Part shown: in pieces, positions 49,362 to 58,137 of the stretch
Numbering within the stretch: the first letter of the stretch is position 1
How the letters are laid out: every line of letters begins with the position of its first letter
DNA from: Marinobacterium rhizophilum
GTDB taxonomy: Bacteria > Pseudomonadota > Gammaproteobacteria > Pseudomonadales > Balneatricaceae
Direction of reading: 5' to 3'
Assembly (NCBI RefSeq): GCF_024397915.1
Contig: NZ_CP073347.1
Coordinates: 2,170,001 to 2,234,000, forward strand
Length of the DNA stretch: 64,000 bases
Made by a program: the position numbers and the translations under genes
The notes under the pieces: generated by a model
The model's input: the letters and a program-made list of their open reading frames with translations, nothing else
Told to the model about the DNA's origin: nothing
Databases searched by the model: none

Positions 49362-51707
49362 CTAAAACAGCCCGATCTGGGGCGCGACCAGGGCATCGAA
49401 GTCCTGCCCCAGAAAGGGCAGCAGGGTATCGACCACCGGCTTGAGCTGACGGTCGATGTAGTGCTGGTAATCCAGCGGCGAACGTACCCAGCCCAGAGGT
49501 TCAGGCCCGCGCAGCGTAATCAGGTATTCCACGTGGCTGCCGGGGCGAAACGGGCTGCGCCGTCCCTGGCGCTGCATTTCCTGTTCCACTTTGAGCGCCG
49601 CCTGCACATGGGGTGGCCGGTTGCGCTGGTATTGCTCCAGCGGCCGGCGCAGCCGCTTGCGGTAGACCAGCTCGCTGTCCAGCTCACCGGCCAGCACCCG
49701 GGCCACGGTATCGCGAATCAGCGCTTCATAGGGCTGATCATGAAACACCAACTCATAGAGTTCCTGCTGCAGCCGCCGCGCCAGGGGCGTCCAGTCGGTG
49801 CGTACATTTTCCAGCCCCTTGAACACCAGCTCCTCAGCGCCGTCAGCCAGGCGCTTGAGACCGGCATAACGCTTTTTGCTGCCCTTGTCGGAATGACGCA
49901 TGCGCGGCATCAGAAAGCGGTGGTAATGGGTTTCGTACTCGATCTCCAGGTGGCTTTGCAGCTCAAAGCGCCGCAGCAACTGCTCACGCCACCAGCGGTT
50001 CAAATGCCGGGCCAGTGCCTCGCCGCTCTGCCGCGCCTGTGCATCGCTGCAGCTGTCCCCCAGCCAGACAAACACCGAATCGGTATCGCCGTAGATCACC
50101 TTGAAACCAAAGCGCTGCTCGATCTCGTCCCGGGTGCGGTTGAGAATTTCGTGGCCGCGCAGCGTAATGGAGCCCGCCAGGCGCTGATCGAAAAAGCGGC
50201 AGACGTTGGAGCCCAGCACGCCGTAGAAGGAGTTCATGATGATCTTGATGGCCTGGGACAGCGGCGCATTGCGCGCCTGCTTGGCCTCATCACGGGCCTG
50301 CCACAGGCGCTCGATAATGCGCGGCAGTATTGTCTGGCTGCGGGAGAAAATGGCGCCGTTAAAGCCCGGTACCAGGTCGTCCGCCTCGGCCCCCTCGCGC
50401 AAGCCCCGCGCCATTCCATAGGGATCGACACAAAAGGTGCGGATAATACTGGGATACAGGCTCTTGAAGTCCAGCACCAGCACCTGGCGATAGAGCCCCG
50501 GCACCGATTCCATCACGAAACCGCCGGGAATCGACAGGCCCGACTGGCCCGATGCATATTCGGAGGCGACATAGCCCCGGCGATGCAGTTGCGGCAGGTA
50601 CTGGTTGTCAAAGGCCGCCGCCGAGCCGCCGATCTTGTCCAGCGGCAGGCCGGTCAGGCGGGCACGTTCAACCAGGTAGTGCAGCAGCTGCGCCTTGGCG
50701 AAGATATCCCACACCAGCACGCAATCCTCCAGGTTATAGCGTGCCAGCGCCTCGGGGTCTTCGCGGAACAGCCGCTGAATTTCCTCGCCCCGGGTGTCCA
50801 CCTTGTCGACCAGCTTGCCACGCTGCAGAAAAACCCGGGCGACATGTTCCAGTGAGAAACTCTCGAAGCTGAAGGTTGCCCCGCGCAGTGTATCGATGCC
50901 ATCGATCACCAGCCGCCCGGCCAGGCGTACAAACCCCTTGCCGGCGGCCGAATCAATCAGTTTTAGCCGGCTGGCATCGCGCCCCAGGCACAGCGATACG
51001 CCCAGTGCCCGCGCACGCTGGGCCAGCACCCTGAAATCAAAGTCGATAACATTCCAGCCGATAAAGATATCGGGGTCGTACAGCCGTACCAGTTCCATCA
51101 GCCGGTGCAGCAGGGCGCATTCGTCGGGCAGGAACTCCAGCCAGTCGCAACCCTTGCCCTGGCCGCGCATCAGCACGCGGCGCATGCCCGCGCCATACAG
51201 ACCAATCGAGTGAATGCGGTCGGCGTTGAGCGTGGTTTCAAGATCGATAGACAGCATACGCAGCTGCGGGCTGTAGTCGGCCGGGCGCAGCAACGGCGAG
51301 TTGTCGCTGCGCCGCTGTACGCTGACGCCCCCCTGGATAAAACGCTCCATCAGGTAGCGATCAACCGGGCGGATATCTTCCTCCAGCAACGCTATACCGC
51401 CCTGGGCAAGGCGATCAATCAGGCTGCGCTGCAATTTCAGGCTCGGGCTGTACAGGGCACAAACCGGCTCGCCGGTCAGGTCACAGAGGTCGAGTTCGGT
51501 CAGCGTCCAGCCGGCCAGTTCGTGCAGCAGCTCAGACGCCTGGTCAGCCTGGCGGCGGCGGATAAAAAAGACCGCCTTCTGGCCCGCGATACGCACTTCC
51601 TGCGCACCGCTATCGGTGCTCAGCCAGTAGCTCAGCTCGACCCCCTCGCGGGTATCGCGCTGCTGCCGGCTCAGCACGAAGCCGGTCAGTTCCGCCGGCG
51701 CACTCAA
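49362..51707 (-). CDS. polB: DNA polymerase II
   Basis: 781 residues (E. coli 783). Family B polymerase with 3'-5' proofreading, used in replication restart and lesion bypass. Exonuclease motif I SIDLETTLNADRIHSIGLYG; exo II IGWNVIDFDFRVL; polymerase motif A LDFKSLYPSIIRTFCVDP, motif B KIIMNSFYGVLGS and motif C YGDTDSVFVWLGD are all intact. The start codon overlaps the mvaD stop by four bases (TGA within ATGA), so it is translationally coupled to the mevalonate operon. In E. coli polB is SOS-controlled; no LexA box is evident at this junction. Confidence 0.96.
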   Translation of the reverse strand: MSAPAELTGFVLSRQQRDTREGVELSYWLSTDSGAQEVRIAGQKAVFFIRRRQADQASELLHELAGWTLTELDLCDLTGEPVCALYSPSLKLQRSLIDRLAQGGIALLEEDIRPVDRYLMERFIQGGVSVQRRSDNSPLLRPADYSPQLRMLSIDLETTLNADRIHSIGLYGAGMRRVLMRGQGKGCDWLEFLPDECALLHRLMELVRLYDPDIFIGWNVIDFDFRVLAQRARALGVSLCLGRDASRLKLIDSAAGKGFVRLAGRLVIDGIDTLRGATFSFESFSLEHVARVFLQRGKLVDKVDTRGEEIQRLFREDPEALARYNLEDCVLVWDIFAKAQLLHYLVERARLTGLPLDKIGGSAAAFDNQYLPQLHRRGYVASEYASGQSGLSIPGGFVMESVPGLYRQVLVLDFKSLYPSIIRTFCVDPYGMARGLREGAEADDLVPGFNGAIFSRSQTILPRIIERLWQARDEAKQARNAPLSQAIKIIMNSFYGVLGSNVCRFFDQRLAGSITLRGHEILNRTRDEIEQRFGFKVIYGDTDSVFVWLGDSCSDAQARQSGEALARHLNRWWREQLLRRFELQSHLEIEYETHYHRFLMPRMRHSDKGSKKRYAGLKRLADGAEELVFKGLENVRTDWTPLARRLQQELYELVFHDQPYEALIRDTVARVLAGELDSELVYRKRLRRPLEQYQRNRPPHVQAALKVEQEMQRQGRRSPFRPGSHVEYLITLRGPEPLGWVRSPLDYQHYIDRQLKPVVDTLLPFLGQDFDALVAPQIGLF

Positions 51708-52699
51708 GCGCGAAAGGGCGCCACGACTTCAATGCCGGGAAACGCCTGTTCGACCTGCGCCTGATCGTCGGCTTCGAACAGCAGCTTGAGGTTGGGGCCG
51801 GCATCCATGGTGAAGTAGACCTCCAGTCCCTGCTGACGCAACGCCCAGACCTGCTGCATGGCGGCCACCGAGTCCGGTGTCCAGTACAGCAGCGGCGGCC
51901 AGGACGCGATCATGGTAGCGTGCATGGACAGCGCATTCTGCTCGGCGGTCTGGCCCAGCAAGGCGAAATCCTTGGTGTCGATGGCCTGGTGCAGACGGGT
52001 CAGGTCAGCGGCGGCCTGCAACGGCCAGCTCTGATACAGGTGCGCCGTTTCGATGGTGCGCTTCATGCCGGCCCGGCTGTCGACCGCCTTTTCACCGGTT
52101 GCCACCTTCACCAGGCCTATGCGCAGCGCAGGCCAGCTTGCCGCCAGCCTTACGCCGTGGGAATCCATGCCGTCATCCCGTACGCCATCGTCCCACTGCA
52201 CAAAGCCCTCGAACAGCGAGCGGCTGGCGCTGCCGCTGCCCATGCGGGCAAAGGCCGACAGCACCGCAGGCTCGAGCTGCAGGTCCAGCCACTGATCCAG
52301 CGCCAAGGTCAGTGCGGCAAAACCCGACGCCGATGACGCCAGCCCCGCTGCCGTGGGGATATTGTTCCGGGTATGGACATGTACCGGCAACGCACGCCCT
52401 GCTCGAAACAGCTCGACAAAGGCCAGCAGCTTGCGACTGAAGGCACTGTCTGGCGCCTGTTCTGTACCATTCAGCCAGACCCGATCGGTATCATCACCGG
52501 CCGGGGTCAGGCGTGTCCGGCTACCCAGATGCGCCAGCGACACCGACAGGCTTGCATTGATGGGCAGGTTCAGTTCGGCATCGCGCTTGCCCCAGTACTT
52601 GCACAGGGCAATGTTGCTCGGTGCAAAAGCCTCGGCTTCATCCCGGGCTGCCAGCACCGCCGGAAGATACGCCTGGACAACCTGTTGTTTGCTGATCAT
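51704..52699 (-). CDS. mvaD: Diphosphomevalonate decarboxylase
   Basis: 331 residues from ATG 52699 (MISKQQVVQAYLPAVLAARD), with AGAGGTGGGG upstream. ATP-dependent conversion of mevalonate 5-diphosphate to isopentenyl diphosphate. Family signs: APSNIALCKYWGKRDAELNLPINASLSVSL, the phosphate loop NIPTAAGLASSASGFAALT, GSGSASRSLFEGFVQW and TMDAGPNLKLLFEA. The decarboxylase-specific AxSxxALxKYWGKR identifies it among GHMP proteins. Overlaps polB. Confidence 0.95.
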   Translation of the reverse strand: MISKQQVVQAYLPAVLAARDEAEAFAPSNIALCKYWGKRDAELNLPINASLSVSLAHLGSRTRLTPAGDDTDRVWLNGTEQAPDSAFSRKLLAFVELFRAGRALPVHVHTRNNIPTAAGLASSASGFAALTLALDQWLDLQLEPAVLSAFARMGSGSASRSLFEGFVQWDDGVRDDGMDSHGVRLAASWPALRIGLVKVATGEKAVDSRAGMKRTIETAHLYQSWPLQAAADLTRLHQAIDTKDFALLGQTAEQNALSMHATMIASWPPLLYWTPDSVAAMQQVWALRQQGLEVYFTMDAGPNLKLLFEADDQAQVEQAFPGIEVVAPFRA

Positions 52700-52754
52700 C
52701 GTCCCCACCTCTGCTTGCCGGTATTCATGAAAAATCAAACGCCCTCAGGCTTTC

Positions 52755-53726
52755 TCAAAAAGGCTCCAGGTGCAAGCCCTGACCGCTGACCGCCACCTCG
52801 ATACGCTGGAAATCCCGCGCAAGCTCAGTATCGTGGCCCAGCGCCAGCACACAGTCTCCCAGGCCCGAGCCCGAGATCTTGCACCCAAGGACATCCGGAT
52901 TGCCACGCAGCCGATAAATCATCTGCGCCAGGGTCTGGTCATTCACGCCCAGCGCATCCATCAGTCCCTGGTAGATATTCATCAGCTTGCCCAGCTGGGC
53001 CCAGTCCCCGGCCCGAATCGCCGTTTCCGCCGCTTCGGTACTGCTGTGCATCAGCGCATAGAGCCCGCCATGCAGCGGCTCCAGTCCAATCGAAGACTGT
53101 GCCACCCGCGCCAGCACCTCGGGTGTACGGGTCTTGTAGCCGGCGTAATACAGGCTGATATCAGGCAGGCCCGGCAACGGATCGATACACCTGGGCGAAA
53201 CCGTATAGCCAATCAGGCCACCATAGACACTGGCCGCAAGGTCGGTACCCGAACCGCGCCCCTGCACCTGGTGAACCACCGCCAGGGCGCGATCAAACAC
53301 CCTGTCCGGCGCCGTGCTTTCACCGCAACAGGCCTGCAGGGCGGCCACCAGGGCGGCGGTGACCGCAGCGGAAGATCCCAGCCCCACGGTATGGGAAAAC
53401 TCGGAGCGAATATCCAGCTCAAAGCCACTGGGCAGCTGGTCGGCAAACAGGCCTATGGTGGCCAGTACAAATCCAAGGTTTTCCTCCCGGGGCAATGCAT
53501 CCAGCGTGCCGCTGGCATTGCCGAGCGCGCTACGTATATGTACCTCGCGGTCGCTGCGGCGCACTAGCCGTACATGCATGTAACGGTTCACCGCACAGGC
53601 GATGGCCCGGTGCCCGAACAGCACGGCGTGCTCACCCATGACCATAATGCTGCCGGGGGCACTGACACTAATGCCGCGCCACTCACCCGGTGATGGCTGT
53701 GCGCCAACGGCGGCTTGCTCGCTCAT
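52755..53726 (-). CDS. GHMP kinase, mevalonate or phosphomevalonate kinase (second of two)
   Basis: 323 residues. GHMP motif 1 is APGSIMVMGEHAVLFGHRAIA, motif 2 HTVGLGSSAAVTAALVAAL and motif 3 GCKISGSGLGDCVLALG. Motif 2 DLAAS in SGTDLAASVYGG is like mevalonate kinase. The pathway needs both mevalonate and phosphomevalonate kinase, and two GHMP kinases are present, so one should take each step. Because the neighbour at 53777 has the more classical mevalonate kinase start, I lean toward phosphomevalonate for this one, weakly. Confidence 0.7.
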   Translation of the reverse strand: MSEQAAVGAQPSPGEWRGISVSAPGSIMVMGEHAVLFGHRAIACAVNRYMHVRLVRRSDREVHIRSALGNASGTLDALPREENLGFVLATIGLFADQLPSGFELDIRSEFSHTVGLGSSAAVTAALVAALQACCGESTAPDRVFDRALAVVHQVQGRGSGTDLAASVYGGLIGYTVSPRCIDPLPGLPDISLYYAGYKTRTPEVLARVAQSSIGLEPLHGGLYALMHSSTEAAETAIRAGDWAQLGKLMNIYQGLMDALGVNDQTLAQMIYRLRGNPDVLGCKISGSGLGDCVLALGHDTELARDFQRIEVAVSGQGLHLEPF

Positions 53727-53776
53727 ATATTCTGTACCCGTTCAAGGTTGGCCACTGACTCAGGCGCATCGCAGGC

Positions 53777-54781
53777 TCAAGACTGCCAGCGAACACCCTC
53801 CCGGTCTTCCTTCAGCTTGCCCCAGCGCCAGTCCGGCGCCAGGTTCAGCGTATCCGGCGTACCTTCCGGCAACCACAGCAGCATGAGACCGCCCTGGTCA
53901 CCCGAGACGGAGCCTGCTCCGCACACTTTGGCCGCCCCGCCACGTTGCTCGACCTGCTCGGCCAGGCGCACCAGCGGCGCCGGCACCACGCCGATGCGTG
54001 TCAGCAGGCGATGATTTTGCCGCACCGGTTCGAGCAGCGACTGCCCCTGCAGCAAGGCTTGCTCCACTCGGCGGGTAACATCGCTGAATTCAGTCCAGAT
54101 GGCCGAGCCTGCGAAATTGCGCCGCACCCGGTCGACACAGGCGCCGGTGCTCGATGCCGGTGTACCGGTAAACAGCCAGAACCAGCCTGGCCCCAGTCCC
54201 TGCTCGGCCAGCGGCAGGCGACTGACGGTACCCTCGCACACCCGCACCAGGCCACCGTGGCAAACCGCCGCCGCATCAATGGCACTGCCCTGGCCATGCT
54301 GGAGGCGCTCACAGTGGCGCACCTGCTTCACCAGTTCATCAATGTTTTCGAACTCGCCAAAGAGCTTAAGCAAGGCGGCAATCAGGGCGGCGGATGAACC
54401 CATGCCGGCACCAATGGGAATATCGGAGTCGATCGTCACCCGCCCGCCGTGCAGATGCTCCAGCCCCGACAGCAAGCGCGCCATATCCACGGCGTAGAAC
54501 ACCAGTTCAGCGGGTTTTTTCAGGATCTGGCCGATGGACAGCTCGCCGCGCAGGTAGCGCTCGAAGTAGGAGTCCAGCCGCGTGCGCAGCGAATGAAACT
54601 TGTCGAAGCCCAGCACATGGGTCTTTTCACGGGCCTGCCAGCTTAGTCGTGGCAGGCGGTCGGGCTCAAAGCTGACACGCATGTGGCGGTCCACCGCCAG
54701 CGCCAGCGCCGGTGCCCCGTAGACAACCGAATGTTCACCACTGAGGATGATCTTGCCGGGGGCACAAACCTGCTTTAGCAC
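53777..54781 (-). CDS. GHMP kinase, probable mevalonate kinase (first of two)
   Basis: 334 residues. Starts MLKQVCAPGKIILSGEHSVVYGAPALALAVD, the textbook mevalonate kinase opening. Motif 2 is IPIGAGMGSSAALIAALLKLF; the catalytic-Asp segment is GQGSAIDAAAVCHGG; motif 3 GAAKVCGAGSVSGDQGG is interrupted by two extra residues compared with the usual GAGGG. Its start overlaps the stop of mvaS by seven bases. Which of the two kinases takes mevalonate and which phosphomevalonate cannot be settled by reading. Confidence 0.75.
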   Translation of the reverse strand: MLKQVCAPGKIILSGEHSVVYGAPALALAVDRHMRVSFEPDRLPRLSWQAREKTHVLGFDKFHSLRTRLDSYFERYLRGELSIGQILKKPAELVFYAVDMARLLSGLEHLHGGRVTIDSDIPIGAGMGSSAALIAALLKLFGEFENIDELVKQVRHCERLQHGQGSAIDAAAVCHGGLVRVCEGTVSRLPLAEQGLGPGWFWLFTGTPASSTGACVDRVRRNFAGSAIWTEFSDVTRRVEQALLQGQSLLEPVRQNHRLLTRIGVVPAPLVRLAEQVEQRGGAAKVCGAGSVSGDQGGLMLLWLPEGTPDTLNLAPDWRWGKLKEDREGVRWQS

Positions 54782-55941
54782 ACAACGTATTCGCGCTTGT
54801 GATGGGAAATGGCCGCCAGGCGGAAACGCCCGGTGGTAATCGAGGGAATATCATGGTGTTCGCCGTCACGGGGGTCCGGATAGCGATACAGCTGCAGATA
54901 CTCCTCGTAGCTGAGTTCCTGGCGTGCCTCCAGCAGCTGGCGGTGCTGCTCGCGGTGCAACCCGCGCTCGTACCCTTCCATCACCCGGCCGGAAAAGAAC
55001 TCGGCCACGCAACCCGACCCATAGCTGAAAAAGCCGATGCGCTGGCCCGCCAGGTTCTGCTGGCAGTTCTCCAGCAGGGACGCCAGGCCGATATACATGG
55101 AAGCGGTATAGCTGTTGCCGATGGCACGGTTGTACAGCAGGGTATCCTGAATCTGACCTTCAAGCTGCTCGGAGTTCAGCTCGCACTTGTTCAGCCTGGC
55201 CAGGTGCTGGTGCGCTTTCTGCGCCATGCGCCCGAACGGCAGGTGATAGCAGAAGTGACCAAAGTCACTGAACATCAGCGAACTGGCGCTGCGGAAGTTT
55301 TCCCAGGCCTTTTTCAGTGACTTGAGGTAGATCTTGGTGGAGAACTTGCCGTCGACCAGCGCCGTGGCACGGTAGTTGGGGCGCCAGAAGTCCATCACGT
55401 CCTCAGTGTAGCTGCCCACTTCCGGATCTATTTCCACCAGCCGCGGATCGGCGCTGATCATCATCGCAACGGCACCGCAGCCCTGGGTCGCTTCACCTGG
55501 CGTGTTCAGATCGTAGCGGGCAACATCGGAAGCCACCACCAGCACCTTGCTGCCGGGCCGGCGCGCTACCAGGGCACAGGCCATCTGTACAGCCGCCGTG
55601 GCGCTGTAGCAGGCCTGCTTCAGTTCGACTACGCGACAGTTCGACGGCAATCCCAGCAGGCGATGTACATAGACACCAGCCGCCTTGGACTGATCGATGC
55701 CGGTTTCGGTGGCGAACAGCAGCGTCGTAATGTCCTCGCCGGCGCCGTCGGCCAGCAGCGGCATCGCCGCGTTGGCCGCCATGGTGACGACATCCTCGTC
55801 CGGCGCCGCCATACCCATTTTTTCCTGGCCTATACCGACATAGTACTTATCCGGATCCGTCTGCTGGGCCTCGGCCAGAGTGCGCAGATCCAGGTAATAG
55901 TTCGAGGTATAGAAACTGATTTCATCAATACCGACTGACAT
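54775..55941 (-). CDS. mvaS: Hydroxymethylglutaryl-CoA synthase
   Basis: 388 residues. Condenses acetyl-CoA with acetoacetyl-CoA. The opening MSVGIDEISFYTSNYYLDL matches bacterial MvaS. The catalytic triad is Glu in LLFATETGIDQSKAAG, Cys in ELKQACYSATAAV and His in FCYHLPFGRMAQKAH. GAGGAA precedes the start. It lies between idi-2 (15 bases upstream) and the first kinase (7-base overlap). Acetoacetyl-CoA thiolase is not in the window. Confidence 0.96.
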   Translation of the reverse strand: MSVGIDEISFYTSNYYLDLRTLAEAQQTDPDKYYVGIGQEKMGMAAPDEDVVTMAANAAMPLLADGAGEDITTLLFATETGIDQSKAAGVYVHRLLGLPSNCRVVELKQACYSATAAVQMACALVARRPGSKVLVVASDVARYDLNTPGEATQGCGAVAMMISADPRLVEIDPEVGSYTEDVMDFWRPNYRATALVDGKFSTKIYLKSLKKAWENFRSASSLMFSDFGHFCYHLPFGRMAQKAHQHLARLNKCELNSEQLEGQIQDTLLYNRAIGNSYTASMYIGLASLLENCQQNLAGQRIGFFSYGSGCVAEFFSGRVMEGYERGLHREQHRQLLEARQELSYEEYLQLYRYPDPRDGEHHDIPSITTGRFRLAAISHHKREYVVC

Positions 55942-55956
55942 AAGTGGTTTTGTTCC

Positions 55957-56988
55957 TCAACGTTGCTCAAGAATCAGGTTCTGATTCCCGAACAACGACG
56001 CGATATCCGGAGTTCCCAGCAGAAACATGGCGATTCTAAACTCTTTGCGCAGCTGTTCGATCACAGCAACCACAGCATCCGCAGACTCCATGGCCGGGCG
56101 CAGAAAGGGCGCCGCCAGGCCGCACAAAGCGCCGCCGAGTATAACAGATTTCACCATATCAATCCCATCTCTGAGCCCGCCGCTGGCGATCAGCGTGGCA
56201 CGATCGGCATAGGGCCTGGCAAGCTGCAACGCCAGCGGCGTGGGCGTGCCCCAGTCCTGAAAGCGCAAGCCCGTTGGGTCTGCGCCGCCACTGCTACGGT
56301 GATGCTCGATGCGACTCCAGGAAGTCCCGCCGCTGCCGGCGACATCGAACAGCGTGACACCGCGGGACAGCCCCTCGGCAATATCTTCCGGCGCCAGGCC
56401 GCAGCCCACTTCCTTCAGAATCAGCGGCACCGAAACAGAAGACGCCAGGGCCGCGATGCGCTCCCCCAGACCGGCGAAATTGGTATCCCCTTCCGGCTGA
56501 ATCGCCTCCTGCAGGGGGTTCAGGTGCAGATAGAGCGCATCGGCCTGCAGGCAGTCCACCGCTTCCTGGCACTGCTGCTGATCAAAGCCGTAGTTCAGCT
56601 GCACGGCACCTATATTGCCCATGAGCAGCGTGGTCGGCGCCAGCTGACGCAACTCGAAACTGGCCCGCGCCTGGGGCTGCGTGAACATCACCCGCTGCGA
56701 CCCCACCGCCAGGGCAACCTGGCAGCGCTCGGCGGCCTCGGCCAGGTTGCGATTGATGGTGCGTACCAGGACGTGATCCCCCCCGGTCATGGAGGAAATC
56801 AGCAGCGGAAAGCTCAGCGTCTTGCCCAGCAGCGTGGTGGAGCTGTCGATGGCAGCCAGGTCCAGGTTCGGCAACGCCCGGTGGCGCAGCCGTATGCGAT
56901 CGAAGCCGGCACCGCCGCGTTCGATGGCAGGGTCCTTTTCGATGGCCCTGATATGCTGAATCTTGCGCTCGTTGGTCGGGTCCGACAT
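55957..56988 (-). CDS. fni: Type 2 isopentenyl-diphosphate delta-isomerase
   Basis: 343 residues. FMN/NADPH-dependent isomerisation of IPP and DMAPP. Type 2 signs: NERKIQHIRAIEKDPAIER at the start, SFPLLISSMTGG, ALAVGSQRVMF, and the FMN barrel end IASGGLRDGIDMVKSVILGGALCGLAAPFL. Unrelated to the Nudix-type E. coli Idi. The ATG shares bases with the HMGR stop (TAATG). Confidence 0.96.
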   Translation of the reverse strand: MSDPTNERKIQHIRAIEKDPAIERGGAGFDRIRLRHRALPNLDLAAIDSSTTLLGKTLSFPLLISSMTGGDHVLVRTINRNLAEAAERCQVALAVGSQRVMFTQPQARASFELRQLAPTTLLMGNIGAVQLNYGFDQQQCQEAVDCLQADALYLHLNPLQEAIQPEGDTNFAGLGERIAALASSVSVPLILKEVGCGLAPEDIAEGLSRGVTLFDVAGSGGTSWSRIEHHRSSGGADPTGLRFQDWGTPTPLALQLARPYADRATLIASGGLRDGIDMVKSVILGGALCGLAAPFLRPAMESADAVVAVIEQLRKEFRIAMFLLGTPDIASLFGNQNLILEQR

Positions 56989-58022
56989 TATCGCTCCAGC
57001 TTGAGGTGAGCCTCCATCAGCTCACCGGGATTGGTTTGCGCGGCCAGCAGCGACAGTTCGCCACAGAGCACCGTTGCACCACAGATGGCCGCCAGCCGCC
57101 GAGCGTTGGCGCCGGGCTCGCGCTCATCCTTGCAGCCGAGCAAGCGCAGGTTTTCCTCGACGAAATCGAGCCCCTTGCCATTGCCCACGGTACCGACAAT
57201 AAGGTTGGGCAGCGTGCAGGAAAAATACAGGTCGCCGTTGCGCACTTCGGCGTGCACTACGCCCTGGGAGCCTTCAATGATATTGGCAGCATCCTGCCCG
57301 GTGGCCAGGTAGAATGCCAGCAACATGTTGGCGTAATGCGCATTGGCACTGCGCAGACCGCCAGCAATCAAGGTGCCGATCAGGTTCTTCTTGATATTGA
57401 GATCAACCACCTTTTCCGGTGTCGTGTGCAGCTTGCGCTCGCACAGGTCACGCGGAATCAGGATCTCGGTCACCACGTACTTGCCGCGACCCAGGATGCC
57501 ATTCACCGCCGTGGCCTTCTTGTCGGAGCAGTAGTTGGCCGAAATCGACGAATACCGCAGCCCCGGATATTCGGACAGAATCCACGGAATCAGCTTGTCA
57601 GCAGCATTGGTCACCATATTGTGACCGGAGGCATCACCGGTGGTGAACTCCAGGCGCAGATAAATCAGGTTGGCGACGACCTGGGAGTGCATGTCGATCA
57701 GCTGCGCGAAGCGGCTCGACTGCCCCACCACCGCATTCAGGGCCTCGCGCCGGCTCTTGATCGACTGCAGCGCCTGGTGCGCCGCCCAGGCATCATCCGC
57801 CTCCAGCAAGATGGAGCGGCTCATGCGCTCATCAATCACCGAGGTGTTGATACCTCCGGCCAGCACGGAAATACGCGCACCACGTCCCACGGAATGCCAC
57901 AGGGGCGTTTCGTAGGTCGCCAGCGGCACCCACACTTTTTCATCAACCAGATGGCCCGTCAGCCGAATAGGCCCTACCGAACGCATCGGTATGGGAGCCT
58001 GTTGGATCTTGTGTGCTTTCAT
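56988..58022 (-). CDS. mvaA: Hydroxymethylglutaryl-CoA reductase (soluble, class I-like)
   Basis: 344 residues from ATG 58022. An in-frame ATG 13 codons earlier (58061) lies inside a terminator-like hairpin, so 58022 is preferred, though it lacks a clear Shine-Dalgarno sequence. Catalytic residues: Glu in PLATYETPLWHS, Lys in NYCSDKKATAVN (class I style), cofactor region FTTGDASGHNMVTNAAD and GTVGNGKGLDF, and His in the C-terminal LMEAHLKLER. No membrane segment. It opens the operon mvaA-fni-mvaS-kinase-kinase-mvaD-polB. Class assignment is by motif resemblance only. Confidence 0.88.
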   Translation of the reverse strand: MKAHKIQQAPIPMRSVGPIRLTGHLVDEKVWVPLATYETPLWHSVGRGARISVLAGGINTSVIDERMSRSILLEADDAWAAHQALQSIKSRREALNAVVGQSSRFAQLIDMHSQVVANLIYLRLEFTTGDASGHNMVTNAADKLIPWILSEYPGLRYSSISANYCSDKKATAVNGILGRGKYVVTEILIPRDLCERKLHTTPEKVVDLNIKKNLIGTLIAGGLRSANAHYANMLLAFYLATGQDAANIIEGSQGVVHAEVRNGDLYFSCTLPNLIVGTVGNGKGLDFVEENLRLLGCKDEREPGANARRLAAICGATVLCGELSLLAAQTNPGELMEAHLKLER

Positions 58023-58047
58023 AAGTGGGTATGCCGCACCAATTAAA

Positions 58048-58070
58048 AAGGGTTGCACCATGCAACCCTT
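58048..58070 (-). terminator. Terminator or attenuator hairpin just upstream of mvaA
   Basis: On the minus strand AAGGGTTGCA, a 3-base loop and its exact complement are followed by TTTTTAATT: a 10-bp perfect stem and T-run. It lies 67 bases after the tolC-like stop but only about 20 bases before the mvaA ATG, and its loop contains the alternative ATG of mvaA. Confidence 0.85.
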
Positions 58071-58098
58071 GAGCTCTATGAATGTTCAGGCAGCGCGG

Positions 58099-58127
58099 AT
58101 TTTATCCAGCCACCTGAACAGATGCAA
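58099..58127 (-). promoter_or_regulatory. mvaA: Candidate promoter of the mevalonate operon
   Basis: On the minus strand TTGCAT (58127-58122) and TAAAAT (58104-58099) with a 17-base spacer. Transcription would start near 58092 and run straight into the hairpin at 58070-58048. An 8-bp inverted repeat TGTTCAGG/CCTGAACA (58083-58120) brackets the -10. Confidence 0.4.
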
Positions 58128-58137
58128 ACCCGACCCG

